64,000 nucleotides of DNA from Iphinoe sp. HA4291-MV1 (GTDB lineage Bacteria; Cyanobacteriota; Cyanobacteriia; Cyanobacteriales; Nostocaceae): positions 24,893 to 88,892 of the forward strand of contig JAHHHH010000020.1 of assembly GCA_019359415.1 (NCBI GenBank). The letters run 5' to 3'. The notes under the pieces were generated by a model that searched no databases, had not been told where the DNA came from, and was given only the letters and a program-made list of their open reading frames with translations. Below, piece after piece: positions 54,607 through 63,405 of this stretch. Made by a program: the position numbers and the translations under genes. How positions within the stretch are numbered: position 1 is the stretch's first letter; each line of letters starts with the position of its first letter.

Positions 54607-54653
54607 GTCTCCCCTTCGCCCTTCGCCCAAGGGGCGAAGGGCGAAGGGGAGAC
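54607..54653. repeat. Long GC-rich hairpin, 22-bp stem
   Basis: Perfect 22-base arms beginning GTCTCCCCTTCGCCCTTCGC with a 3-base loop. Flanked by CGCCAACGCCTTTGGCG. Part of the palindromic repeat superfamily. Several short open frames here are by-products of the palindrome. Confidence 0.85.
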
Positions 54654-54780
54654 GCGCAAGGGACAGGCATGGGGTATTCTGACTCCAGCAATTCTGTATT
54701 CTGACTCCTTCTCATAACACATGGCAAGTAAGTGAAGTACAAAGAGTAAGGTCTAAAAGCCAGACAGAAAGCAAATTTGA

Positions 54781-54839
54781 CTTCTCCTAAAGGGAGACGC
54801 TACGCGATCTGAATTCTGACACCAATATTTCTGCTGTAA
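54781..54839. repeat. Dispersed intergenic repeat, copy 2
   Basis: Same order of blocks as 1390-1453: CTTCTCCTAAAGGGAGACGC, TACGCGATCTGA, GAATTCTGA and CTGCTGTAAA, with one or two changes. Confidence 0.7.
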
Positions 54840-55006
54840 ATACTTTTATTTAATGTTCTAGTGGAACTTTAAACTTTCTGATACGGAAAGTGCCAGAAAG
54901 TCTTTGTAAATAATTGCTATATGGTAATTTGATTGAGCCATTAAATGTCTGCACTTCTTGAGAAAGTTTGTACGAACTAGCGTAAATCATCATGGGAAGT
55001 TCATCT

Positions 55007-56200
55007 ATGACCCAATCTACAGAACAATCTAGCAGCAAGCGAGTACATCTTCACTACTTAGATGGTTTACGTGGACTCGCAGCATTATACGTTGTATTTT
55101 CCCACCTTTGGGAATTACAGGAAAATAATGTACCTAGCTTATGGCTCGTTGCTAGCAACGTTTTCAGATATGGAATCTTCAGTGTCTCAGTCTTTATTGT
55201 TCTTTCTGGATATTGTTTGATGCTGCCGATAGTTCGCTCTCAAACAAGTTATATTTCAGGAAGTTTGCTGGATTACTTTAAGAGGCGATCGCGGAGAATT
55301 CTACCACCTTATTATGCTGCTCTTTTAATATCAATAGCAGCTGGTTTAATAATAACCATTTTAGTAAAATTCCATATCTTTTCCTGGAATGATGATTTGT
55401 GGGGTCATTTTTCTCGTAATTTCACATTTGGTGATGTCATCTATCATCTGTTACTAATTCATAATTTAACTCCAGGAGATAAGCTCTTTCATATTAACGG
55501 TCCAATGTGGAGCGTAGCAACAGAATGGCAGATATACTTCATTTTTCCTCTGATGTTACTGCCTATATGGCGGCGTTTAGGTCTGTTTTTCGTTGTCATC
55601 ATTGCCTTCTTTTTGGGACTAATACCCAACTATTTACTACATGGATTGATAGACTTAGCACACCCTTGGTATCTGGGTTTATTTGCTTTGGGAATGGCTG
55701 CGGCAGATATAGGATTTTCTCAAAAGCAATCTTTAATACGAATGAGAAGTTTATTGCCGTGGAGTTGGCTTGCAACAATATTTTTTGGTTTCGCTTTGCT
55801 AAGTGAGTCGCCAGAGTTTGGGATAGCAAAAATATGGATGACTGACAGTTTCGTTGGTTTGGCTGCTGCCTGTTTGCTAATCTACTGTACCAATTGTGTG
55901 ATTGATAGTAAAGCAAAACCTTTAATCCTGCGAGTATTGCAATCATCCTGGGCAATTGCGCTAGGCACATTCTCTTATAGTCTCTATCTACTTCACGTTG
56001 TAGTTATAACTCCAATTAATCAGTATCTACACAGCTTACACCTTTCTCCTATTAAGACAGATGTCATATTATACGCAGTGAGTCTGCCAGCATCTTTACT
56101 ATTAGCATATTTATTTTACTTAGTCTTTGAGCGACCATTTATGTCCAAGTTTTTGAAAAAGCGGAAAGTGAAAGATACAATTATTTCAAGTGATCGCTAG
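55007..56200 (+). CDS. Acyltransferase 3 family (OafA-like) membrane protein
   Basis: A 397-residue integral membrane acyltransferase. The start HLHYLDGLRGLAALYVVFSH carries the catalytic-type His and the RG motif; YFKRRSRRILPPYYAALL is the conserved RRxxRxxP element; GPMWSVATEWQIYFIFPLML carries the W-SL-E-like motif. About ten helices. These enzymes O-acylate surface sugars or lipids. ATG at 55007 is preceded by GGGAAG; a start at 54992 is also possible. Confidence 0.92.
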   Translation: MTQSTEQSSSKRVHLHYLDGLRGLAALYVVFSHLWELQENNVPSLWLVASNVFRYGIFSVSVFIVLSGYCLMLPIVRSQTSYISGSLLDYFKRRSRRILPPYYAALLISIAAGLIITILVKFHIFSWNDDLWGHFSRNFTFGDVIYHLLLIHNLTPGDKLFHINGPMWSVATEWQIYFIFPLMLLPIWRRLGLFFVVIIAFFLGLIPNYLLHGLIDLAHPWYLGLFALGMAAADIGFSQKQSLIRMRSLLPWSWLATIFFGFALLSESPEFGIAKIWMTDSFVGLAAACLLIYCTNCVIDSKAKPLILRVLQSSWAIALGTFSYSLYLLHVVVITPINQYLHSLHLSPIKTDVILYAVSLPASLLLAYLFYLVFERPFMSKFLKKRKVKDTIISSDR

Positions 56201-56209
56201 CTTGAAAAT

Positions 56210-56244
56210 GGGTATAGGGGTGTAGGGGTGTAGGGGTGTAGGGG
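56210..56244. repeat. Tandem octamer repeat (GGGGTGTA)n
   Basis: Three direct copies of GGGGTGTA plus a partial one (GGGTATAG), just after the acyltransferase gene. GGGAACAG units follow at 56310-56340. Confidence 0.85.
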
Positions 56245-56443
56245 AAAGACATTTTCATTGCAAAGTTCGTGGGATTTTCTCGTGAATGGCTGACTTGCAA
56301 ATAGGGAACTCTTAACAGGGAACAGAGAACAGGGAACAGGTTAATAAGAGGTATTTTCATGTGTTCTGGTGTATGCAGTTCATGAGGGCTACTCTAAAGG
56401 TAATATCAAAATTAGAGTTATTAAATTAAGTTGCTCGTTACCT

Positions 56444-56833
56444 ATGGATATCATACAAATTCTTCAACAAGACTATCAAAGATTTCCAGATAATCAAACA
56501 TACAACATCTACGCTCAAGACGTTTATTTTCAAGACCCGGTATTCAAATTTCGTGGTCTTGAGCGGTACAAGTTGATGATTAAATTCATCAAGACTGCAT
56601 TTTTAAATCCCAAAATGGATTTGCATAACATTGCTCGTACAGGAGACACAATCAAAACTGAGTGGACGCTCAACTGGAATACCCCCCTTCCTTGGAAACC
56701 ACGTATTTCTATCCCCGGTTGGAGTGAATTGCGCCTCAACACTCAAGGGTTGATTGTTTCTCACATAGATTATTGGCACTGTTCGCGCCTAGATGTACTG
56801 AAACAGAATTTATTCCCCCTAAAAAGTTCATAA
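56444..56833 (+). CDS. DUF2358-type protein
   Basis: 129 residues of the SnoaL-like/NTF2-like DUF2358 type: [60 protein letters not shown] and a late [12 protein letters not shown]. Found in cyanobacteria and chloroplasts; function unknown. ATG at 56444 begins at the family start; upstream sequence lacks a clear ribosome site. It lies 43 bases before the ArsA-like gene and could share its transcript. Confidence 0.85.
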   Translation: MDIIQILQQDYQRFPDNQTYNIYAQDVYFQDPVFKFRGLERYKLMIKFIKTAFLNPKMDLHNIARTGDTIKTEWTLNWNTPLPWKPRISIPGWSELRLNTQGLIVSHIDYWHCSRLDVLKQNLFPLKSS

Positions 56834-56876
56834 TGTAAATAAATGTAAATACTCCTCATCTAGGACAAAACCATCC

Positions 56877-58055
56877 ATGCGTGTAATTTTAATGACAGGC
56901 AAAGGCGGCGTCGGAAAAACCTCCGTAGCCGCCGCCACTGGGCTTCGTTGTGCAGAACTAGGGTATCGTACACTTGTTTTGAGTACAGACCCTGCTCACT
57001 CTCTAGCAGATAGTTTTGACCTAGAACTGGAACACGCACCGCGACAAATTCGCCCCAATTTGTGGGGTGCGGAACTGGATGCACTACTAGAACTAGAGGG
57101 AAACTGGGGTTCAGTGAAGCGCTACATCACTCAAGTTTTACAAGCACGTGGTTTAGACGGAGTGCAGGCAGAAGAATTGGCTATTTTACCAGGCATGGAT
57201 GAGATTTTTGGCTTAGTCAGAATGAAACGCCATTACGATGAGGGGGAGTATGACGTTTTAATTATTGATTCAGCCCCTACTGGCACAGCTTTACGCTTAC
57301 TCAGTTTACCAGAAGTTAGTGGCTGGTACATGCGTCGTTTTTACAAACCTTTTCAAAATATTTCTGTTGCACTAAGACCTTTAGTTGAACCCATTTTTAA
57401 ACCAATTGCTGGTTTCTCTTTACCAGACAAAGAGGTGATGGACGCACCTTACGAATTCTATCAACAAATAGAAGCTCTGGAAAAAGTCTTAACAGATAAC
57501 AATCAAACCTCTGTGCGTCTGGTCACCAACCCTGAAAAAATGGTGATTAAAGAATCTCTTCGCGCTCATGCTTATTTGAGCTTATATAACGTTGCAACAG
57601 ATTTAGTTGTCGCAAATCGGATTATTCCTGAAGAAGTGCAAGACCCATTTTTCAAGCGTTGGAAAGAGAATCAACAGCAGTATCGCCAGGAAATTCATGA
57701 CAACTTCCATCCATTGCCTATTAAGGAAGTTCCACTTTTTTCTGCAGAAATGTGTGGCTTGGATGCGTTGGAACGTCTGAAGGAAACACTCTATAAAGAT
57801 GAAGATCCAACTCAGGTTTATTACAAAGAAACGACAATTAGAGTGATTCAAGAAAACAATCAATATAGCTTAGAATTGTACTTACCAGGCATTCCTAAAA
57901 ACCAAGTTCAATTAAGTAAAAGTGGAGATGAATTAAACATCACAATTGGTAATCATCGCCGTAACTTAGTATTGCCGCAAGCATTAGCTGCACTGCAACC
58001 TGCAGGGGCAAAAATGGAGGAAGATTATCTCAAAATCCGTTTTGCTGCAGTTTGA
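56877..58055 (+). CDS. ArsA/GET3-family ATPase with HSP20-like C-terminal domain
   Basis: A 392-residue SIMIBI ATPase. The deviant P-loop [12 protein letters not shown] is at residues 8-19, the switch motif [14 protein letters not shown] at about 39, and [16 protein letters not shown] the Walker B/switch II. There is one ATPase unit, as in GET3/TRC40. The last about 75 residues form an ArsA HSP20-like beta domain ([35 protein letters not shown]). In cyanobacteria and plastids such proteins are linked to membrane-protein targeting rather than arsenite export; no arsenic genes are near. Confidence 0.93.
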   Translation: MRVILMTGKGGVGKTSVAAATGLRCAELGYRTLVLSTDPAHSLADSFDLELEHAPRQIRPNLWGAELDALLELEGNWGSVKRYITQVLQARGLDGVQAEELAILPGMDEIFGLVRMKRHYDEGEYDVLIIDSAPTGTALRLLSLPEVSGWYMRRFYKPFQNISVALRPLVEPIFKPIAGFSLPDKEVMDAPYEFYQQIEALEKVLTDNNQTSVRLVTNPEKMVIKESLRAHAYLSLYNVATDLVVANRIIPEEVQDPFFKRWKENQQQYRQEIHDNFHPLPIKEVPLFSAEMCGLDALERLKETLYKDEDPTQVYYKETTIRVIQENNQYSLELYLPGIPKNQVQLSKSGDELNITIGNHRRNLVLPQALAALQPAGAKMEEDYLKIRFAAV

Positions 58056-58246
58056 GAATCAGTTGTGCAACCAAAAGCATAACAATAACACGCCCGTTCT
58101 TAGCACTTTTAAAAAAGTTAAATTTTTAGCTTTTTTGGAATTGGAATTAACCCCACACAATCTGTAAATCTAAGACAAAACCAGGTAATACAGCGCTTTT
58201 GAGATAAGTGAGGTACACCAATTTTAGGGATGCTTTTTAAACTTAG
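58056..58246. other. Gap before the IS1634-type relic
   Basis: No gene. A weak hairpin AAAAAAGTTAAA/TTTTTAGCTTTTTT at about 58110-58138 may end the ArsA-like transcript. Confidence 0.35.
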
Positions 58247-58384
58247 AACCCACATTCCGCAGATATTAAAGCGGATTTAATAATTATGAAATTGAAGAGT
58301 ATGAAGCCTGAAATGGTTATGAAACAATCATTTCAGGCTTTTATTATATAAAATAATAAGCATCAAGTAGAGACAGAAAAAAGC

Positions 58385-59314
58385 ATGAATGAGGCACTAG
58401 AAGCAATAAAAGTCGTAGATATAGACCATTTAGGCATAGTAGCGGGAATAATAGACGAGATGGAATTGGTAGAAGAAGTGAAGAAAAAAGTGGGAATAAA
58501 AGTTAAAGAAACTCTCACACCTGGACAAGTAATGAAAGCGATGATTTTGAATGGATTAGGGTTTTTGAGCGCGCCATTATACTTATTTGAAGAATTTTTT
58601 GTAGGAAAAGCGACCGAGCATTTAATAGGAACAGGAGTATTACCATCACATCTAAATGATGACAAGTTAGGAAGAGCATTAGACCAATATTATCAAGTAG
58701 GGACAACGAAATTATAGAAGTTGAAAAAATAAAAGCTGGAAGATTTCTATTAGCAACGAATATATTAGATGAAAATGAATTGAGTAATCAGCAAGTACTA
58801 GATGAATACAAAGCTCAACAATCCAATGAAAGAGGATTTAGGTTTTTCAAAGACCCATTGTTTTTTACATCAAGTGTGTTTGTCACGGGGTTGCGGCTTA
58901 GAAAAAAGAGCCAGCCTTCCCATTTTGGGGCTACAGCCCCAAAATGGGCGAGTCCCCATTCTTAGAAAGAAGGGGCTTGTTGAAAAGGCACCGCGAGTTT
59001 TTCTCTTCGCCAGATGCGTCAAAAGTCCAGAAAGAGTGGAGGCAATTGCCATGATAATGGGACTGTGTTTGTTAGTCTATAACCTAGCACAAAAAAAGTT
59101 GAGACAAGCATTATTATCATCAGATGGTAGCATCAGGAATCAAGTGAATAAATTGACAAAGAAACCGACAATGAGGTGGATATTTCAGATGTTTCAATCT
59201 GTACATCTGCTCATCATAAATGGACAGAAACAGATGAGCAATTTAACGGAAGAACGTCAAAAGATTCTGCATTATTTAAGTCAAAGTTGTCGTCAATATT
59301 ATCTCATGATTTGA
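58385..59314 (+). pseudogene. IS1634-type transposase, deleted and interrupted
   Basis: The first frame (58385-58717) is the DUF4277 start of IS1634 transposases (VVDIDHLGIVAGIIDEMELV, LGRALDQYYQVGTT). After a loss of perhaps 270 residues the frame resumes as EVEKIKAGRFLLATNILDEN, SNERGFRFFKDPLFFTSSVF. It is then split by a 132-bp insert with a 4-bp duplication and continues KSPERVEAIAMIMGLCLLVY, MRWIFQMFQSVHLL to SQSCRQYYL. The part around the insert is a single conserved block in intact relatives, so the insert came after the element. Non-functional. Confidence 0.82.
58886..59017. mobile_element. 132-bp palindromic insert within the transposase relic
   Basis: Flanked by the direct repeat GTCA (58882-58885 and 59018-59021). 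Removing the insert and one GTCA restores the frame VFV-KSPERV. It holds a perfect 13-bp-stem hairpin at 58919-58948 (CCCATTTTGGGGC) and a second weaker one with CCCCATTCTT/AAGAAGGGGC. No reading frame of its own. Confidence 0.8.
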
Positions 59315-59619
59315 GGTGGATTATTGGACTAAAAAAATGTAGATATTCTGGATATTTTTAAATAAATAGGAATTTTGAGTTAAGATTAAAATGGTCTTGG
59401 CTAGGATTAGATTGGTTAATTTCTGATAAATGTGTTGATGAATGAGAGAGTAAATATATTTTGAAATTCCGTGATACTAACTTACTTAATATTTTGGAAT
59501 TATTTGAACGAAAAATGAAATTAACCCACAAAAATTAAACTGATAAAAAATCTTCTGGGTTTGACTTTTCAAAATTACTAGTAATATGAATCACATCTGC
59601 GGAATGTGGGTTTGAATTT

Positions 59620-60302
59620 GATTCAGTTGCTGTACCTCATAAACATCGAATCTGCTGTATATCTTCTCCAGAAGCTTGTGGGGAACTCTAATACTTCTTT
59701 TGGTTGCCCTTGTCGATTAAATTTCAACGCGGCGGGCAATTCTTTCGATAAGCCAACCCAATTTTACGACTGCATTCATATATTCTTGCATTTTGGCTTG
59801 CGTTTCGCTCAAATTGTCGGATGGGGACATTAACTCTAAAACAAAATCTGGGGCGATAGGAGGAAATTTCTCGCGTTGTTCTGGTTTAAGGGCGTTCCAT
59901 CTTTCTAATTGTATCCAGGAAACATCAGGGGAGCGATCGCTCCCGTTGGGAAGTTTGAAACAGGTGGAGGAGTCGAATACCTCCCCGAGTTTTGTTTGAC
60001 GGTTCCAAATTACAAAATCCGCAATATTATTGATGCATTACGTTTCCCAGTTTCTCCCCCCGTTGGTGGCATTATAATTAGTTGTTCTCCAAAAGCATTA
60101 GGCACTTACCAGTAATAAAATGTCCCTCCGTCAAACCCAGATCCTCTACACCAACCCGTTAACTTAATACACGGCGGGACATTTTATTTTTTGGATCTCC
60201 CTTACGTTCAAATTTGATATCGGGATTATCTCGACACAGTTGGTAAAATTGGTCGTCGTTAAGTTTAACGACATTATTAAAGTTAATGGTAATTGCGGTC
60301 AT
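59620..60302 (-). pseudogene. Uma2-family endonuclease-like gene, broken
   Basis: Starts intact at 60302 (MTAITINFNNVVKLNDDQFY, LCRDNPDIKFERKGDP), is split by a 75-bp inverted-repeat insert (60114-60188), resumes GEQLIIMPPTGG then, after frameshifts, ADFVIWNRQTKLGEVFDSST, RSPDVSWIQLERWNALKPEQ and FPPIAPDFVLELMSPSDNLS (the PD-(D/E)xK-like region) and ETQAKMQEYMNAVVKLGWLI. The end is degenerate. Uma2 (DUF820) genes are numerous in cyanobacteria. Confidence 0.82.
60114..60188. mobile_element. 75-bp MITE-like insert in the Uma2 gene
   Basis: Ends AATAAAATGTCCCTCCGT and ACGGCGGGACATTTTATT are inverted repeats of 18 bp with one mismatch, bounded by TA-rich sequence. It separates two parts of the Uma2 reading frame that are continuous in relatives. 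Confidence 0.7.
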
Positions 60303-60326
60303 GGCTGTCCTGACATTATAAAGACA

Positions 60327-61490
60327 TTAATTCCTAAGTTGAACAGGCATAGCTAAATAAGTCATCTTCAAACCACCAAGTGGTGTGAAAATCACTGGGG
60401 TCAAATTTCCATTTAGCTGCATTTGAATTTCAGTAGATGGTAATGCTTTTAAACCTTCCATCAAATACTTAATATTAAAGGCAATATCTATCTCCTCTCC
60501 TAATATCTGTGCTGGCATTAACTCTCTACCATTGCCAACATCTTGAGCTTCACAAGATATTGTAATTTCCTGTGCTTCACTATCCATACTGATCTTAACG
60601 ACATTATTTTTCTGGTCGGCGAACACAGCAATTCTCTCTAAAGCACTCAAGAATTGTCGCCTATCTAAAATCAATTCTCGCTCAAATTGTCGGGGAATGA
60701 GTTGACGATAAGCAGGATACTGTCCTTCAAGAGTACGGCTAGTTAAACGTTGATTTTGCCATTCAAAAATAACTTGACCTTGGTCAAAATACAACGCCAC
60801 AGGTTCATCTTGCGAGTTTGTATGAGCCAGCATCCGCTCTAGTTCCCTTAATGCTCTGGCTGGTACTGTCACTTCTAAGCGAGTTTCAGTATTTGTATCT
60901 GGACTTTCATTAGTCGTCTGTACTACAGCTAAACGATGTCCATCTGTTGCTGCAAATTCGAGTGTGTCTTGTTGAACTGTTAAATGCACACCGGTGAGAA
61001 CTTGTTTAGTTTCATCTGCACTTGTTGCAAACAGAGAACCTCGCAATCCCTCAATTAATGTACCAGCAGCAATATGTAGCGCTTGAGTATTTTCGATGAC
61101 AGGGAGTTCTGGAAACTCTTGCGCTCCCATTGCTCGTACTTGATAACGTCCGCTTTTTGGTGTCAGCGTAACAATTGAGCCTTCCCCGCCTAAAGTATCA
61201 CCTGTCGCTGATTCATCTTCTAGAGTGATTTCACCCTCTCCAAGGCGAGCAGTGATGTCATTAAGCAGCTTGGCGGGAATCGCAATTGCTCCAGAGTGCA
61301 ACACCTCGGCGCTAAAACTCGTGCGGATACCCAAACTGAGGTCAAAGGCTGTTAGGCTGACTTGGTTAGTTTCAGCATCCGCTTGTAGTAGTACGTTAGC
61401 AAGTACTGGATGTGTTGGGCGTGAGGGTACAGCACGGCTTGTGAGTGAGAGATTAGTACTGAGGTCGCTTTGGGTGCAAACTAATTTCAT
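60327..61490 (-). CDS. dnaN: DNA polymerase III beta sliding clamp
   Basis: A 387-residue ring-forming clamp that holds the replicative polymerase on DNA. Three similar domains are seen: MKLVCTQSDLSTNLSLTSRA, domain 2 with GLRGSLFATSADETKQVLTG and EFAATDGHRLAVVQT, and domain 3 with VVKISMDSEAQEITISCEAQ, ending YLAMPVQLRN (the conserved MPxR-like tail). ATG at 61490 matches the family start; the longer frame from 61565 has no support. It is transcribed away from a cluster of DnaA boxes. Confidence 0.97.
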   Translation of the reverse strand: MKLVCTQSDLSTNLSLTSRAVPSRPTHPVLANVLLQADAETNQVSLTAFDLSLGIRTSFSAEVLHSGAIAIPAKLLNDITARLGEGEITLEDESATGDTLGGEGSIVTLTPKSGRYQVRAMGAQEFPELPVIENTQALHIAAGTLIEGLRGSLFATSADETKQVLTGVHLTVQQDTLEFAATDGHRLAVVQTTNESPDTNTETRLEVTVPARALRELERMLAHTNSQDEPVALYFDQGQVIFEWQNQRLTSRTLEGQYPAYRQLIPRQFERELILDRRQFLSALERIAVFADQKNNVVKISMDSEAQEITISCEAQDVGNGRELMPAQILGEEIDIAFNIKYLMEGLKALPSTEIQMQLNGNLTPVIFTPLGGLKMTYLAMPVQLRN

Positions 61491-61646
61491 GGTCAACTTT
61501 GGCTTCTGTGTTGGATATGTTAGCACCGTTGTTGCAGCGTAGGGAGTAGGTTCGTATAATGGCAAGGTATTACACCCCTTGACGTGTCTTTCACAGATAG
61601 ACGACTACTAAACATTAAGTATTTTTAATTATTTAGTCGTTGTACC

Positions 61647-61799
61647 TGTGGAAATTGTGGAAAACTTGATGCTGATCCGTTTCAAAGATGCTTCAGCAAG
61701 TTACTAACTGTGGAAAACCTGTGGAAAAACAGGCGATGTTTTCCACATGATACTTATACTTAGATAAGTTTTCCACAGATTCTTTGTAAGTTTTTCACA
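61647..61799. other. oriC: Probable chromosomal replication origin (oriC) with DnaA boxes
   Basis: Five perfect 9-mers TTTTCCACA or the complement TGTGGAAAA: 61656-61664, 61709-61717, 61720-61728, 61739-61747 and 61769-61777. Near matches are at 61647-61655 (TGTGGAAAT) and 61791-61799 (TTTTTCACA). An AT-rich stretch lies beside them. Position upstream of dnaN fits known cyanobacterial origins. dnaA is not in the window. Confidence 0.8.
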
Positions 61800-61872
61800 A
61801 AAAATAAAAAACGTAAAGATTCAGGTGATGGGGTATTGACAAAAGGAACGCTTTGGGTAGAGTATCGCAATC

Positions 61873-62049
61873 ATGAACAAAGACCTGCCTCAACAACTAG
61901 ATCGGGAGAGTCTAAGCCATCTGTCGAAAGAAGAACTGGTGGATATTATCATTGAGCAGGCGAGCCTCCCAAAGGGAGGAGCTTCGCTAACGCGATCAAG
62001 CAATTACAGTGAACTACCCAACACCCATCTGAGTACCGTTTCAGTGTGA
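61873..62049 (+). pseudogene. IS66-type transposase N-terminal fragment
   Basis: Starts MNKDLPQQLDRESLSHLSKE then LVDIIIEQA, the usual beginning of IS66 TnpC. A 28-bp palindromic repeat breaks it at 61964; after it the original frame resumes briefly (IKQLQ-like) and then is lost. Confidence 0.65.
61964..61991. repeat. 28-bp palindromic repeat inserted in the transposase fragment
   Basis: The unit GCCTCCCAAAGGGAGGAGCT plus TCGCTAAC is bounded by GCGA on both sides (61960-61963 and 61992-61995). Taking out the unit and one GCGA joins GAGCAG-GCGA-TCAAGCAATT, encoding EQAIKQL. Confidence 0.7.
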
Positions 62050-62109
62050 GGCTTCTTCTGCTTTAAGCTAAGCGTAAAACACTCCCGCACAGTCACCCTG
62101 TCAAGAAAT

Positions 62110-63405
62110 TCAAATTTCCAGTCTTTGGTAAACCTGCTCTAAATGTCTTAAATGGTACTGTGGATCAAAACACGCCTCAATTTCTGTTGGTGACAACTTT
62201 TGGGTAACGCGAGAGTCTTTGGTAATCAAGTCGTGGAAATTGCCGTCTGGTTTGTTCCAAGCAGTGTGAGCATTCTCTTGCACGATCGCATAAGCTTCCT
62301 CGCGGCTCATTCCTTTATCTACCAATGCTAAGAGTACCTTCTGGCTGAACACAACGCCACCATAGCAGTACATATTCCGCTCCATGTTGTCTGGATAAAC
62401 CAGCAGGTTTTTTACCAAGTCGGTTATTTCCAAAATCATAAAGTGCGTCAAAATGCAAGCATCAGGGAAAATCACCCTTTCTACCGAACTATGGGAAATG
62501 TCTCTCTCATGCCATAGTGCGACATTTTCTAAGGCTGTACCAGCATGAGAGCGAACCAGTCTTGCCATTCCTGTGAGTCTTTCTGAACGAATAGGGTTGC
62601 GTTTGTGAGGCATTGCTGAGGAACCTTTTTGTCCTTTGGAGAAGAATTCTTCTACTTCCAGAACGTCTGTTCTTTGCAAATTGCGAATTTCAACAGAGAA
62701 GCGTTCTATTGATGCGGCGAGCATTGCTAATTGCTGCACAAAATCAGCATGGCGATCGCGCGATATTACCTGTGTTGATGCTGTATCTGGTTTGAGTCCC
62801 AGTTTTTGACAGGCGATCGCTTCTACGCGAGGTTCAATATTAGCATATGTTCCCACTGCGCCAGAAATTTTACCGACAGCGATTGTTTCACGCAGAATTT
62901 TCAAACGTTCTTGATGTCGCAACACTTCTGCCAACCACCCAGCCAGTTTAAAACCAAAGGTGATAGGTTCAGCATGAATACCGTGGGAACGTCCAATCAT
63001 CACTGTAGTGCGATGTTCCTTTGCCTTTTGACGAATTACCTCAATCAAATCTTCTAGGTGTTGCATCAATACATCCAGACTAGCTACCAGTTGCAGTGCT
63101 AAAGCCGTATCTAGCACATCGGAACTAGTTAAACCCAAATGGATGTAGCGCCCCACATCACCTACATATTCATTGACATTTGTCAAGAAAGCAATCACAT
63201 CGTGACGGACTTGAGCCTCAATTTCCAGCACCCGCTTTGGATCAAAATTCGCCTTTGCCTTAATCTCCTCAACCGCTTGAGTTGGAATGTAACCCAACTC
63301 AGCTTGAGCCTCACAAACAGCGATTTCTACTTGCAACCAGGTTTTTAGCTTATATGCTTCTGTCCAGAGATTGCCCATCTCGGGCAAGGTATAACGCTCA
63401 ATCAC
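62110..63405 (-). CDS. purB: Adenylosuccinate lyase
   Basis: A 431-residue fumarase/aspartase-superfamily enzyme that cleaves SAICAR and adenylosuccinate in purine synthesis. Motifs: RHDVIAFLTNVNEYVGDVGR (first catalytic His region), GLTSSDVLDTALALQL, GRSHGIHAEPITFGFKLAGW (catalytic His), and the signature SSAMPHKRNPIRSERLTGMA. Length is normal. GTG start (MIERYTLPEMGNLW). It lies upstream of and on the same strand as dnaN, with the origin and a transposase fragment between. Confidence 0.97.
   Translation of the reverse strand: MIERYTLPEMGNLWTEAYKLKTWLQVEIAVCEAQAELGYIPTQAVEEIKAKANFDPKRVLEIEAQVRHDVIAFLTNVNEYVGDVGRYIHLGLTSSDVLDTALALQLVASLDVLMQHLEDLIEVIRQKAKEHRTTVMIGRSHGIHAEPITFGFKLAGWLAEVLRHQERLKILRETIAVGKISGAVGTYANIEPRVEAIACQKLGLKPDTASTQVISRDRHADFVQQLAMLAASIERFSVEIRNLQRTDVLEVEEFFSKGQKGSSAMPHKRNPIRSERLTGMARLVRSHAGTALENVALWHERDISHSSVERVIFPDACILTHFMILEITDLVKNLLVYPDNMERNMYCYGGVVFSQKVLLALVDKGMSREEAYAIVQENAHTAWNKPDGNFHDLITKDSRVTQKLSPTEIEACFDPQYHLRHLEQVYQRLEI

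Larger units (their letters stand above)
58247..59612. mobile_element. IS1634-type insertion sequence relic
   Basis: Ends with 18-bp perfect inverted repeats AACCCACATTCCGCAGAT at 58247-58264 and its complement at 59595-59612. Flanking 5-6 bases do not match. Inside is a transposase with a central deletion and a second insertion. Confidence 0.8.

Noticed and set aside
54412-54742. Several overlapping open frames of 60-75 codons on both strands
   Set aside because: They are by-products of the long GC palindrome and its flanking repeats, with repeat-like peptides and no ribosome sites.
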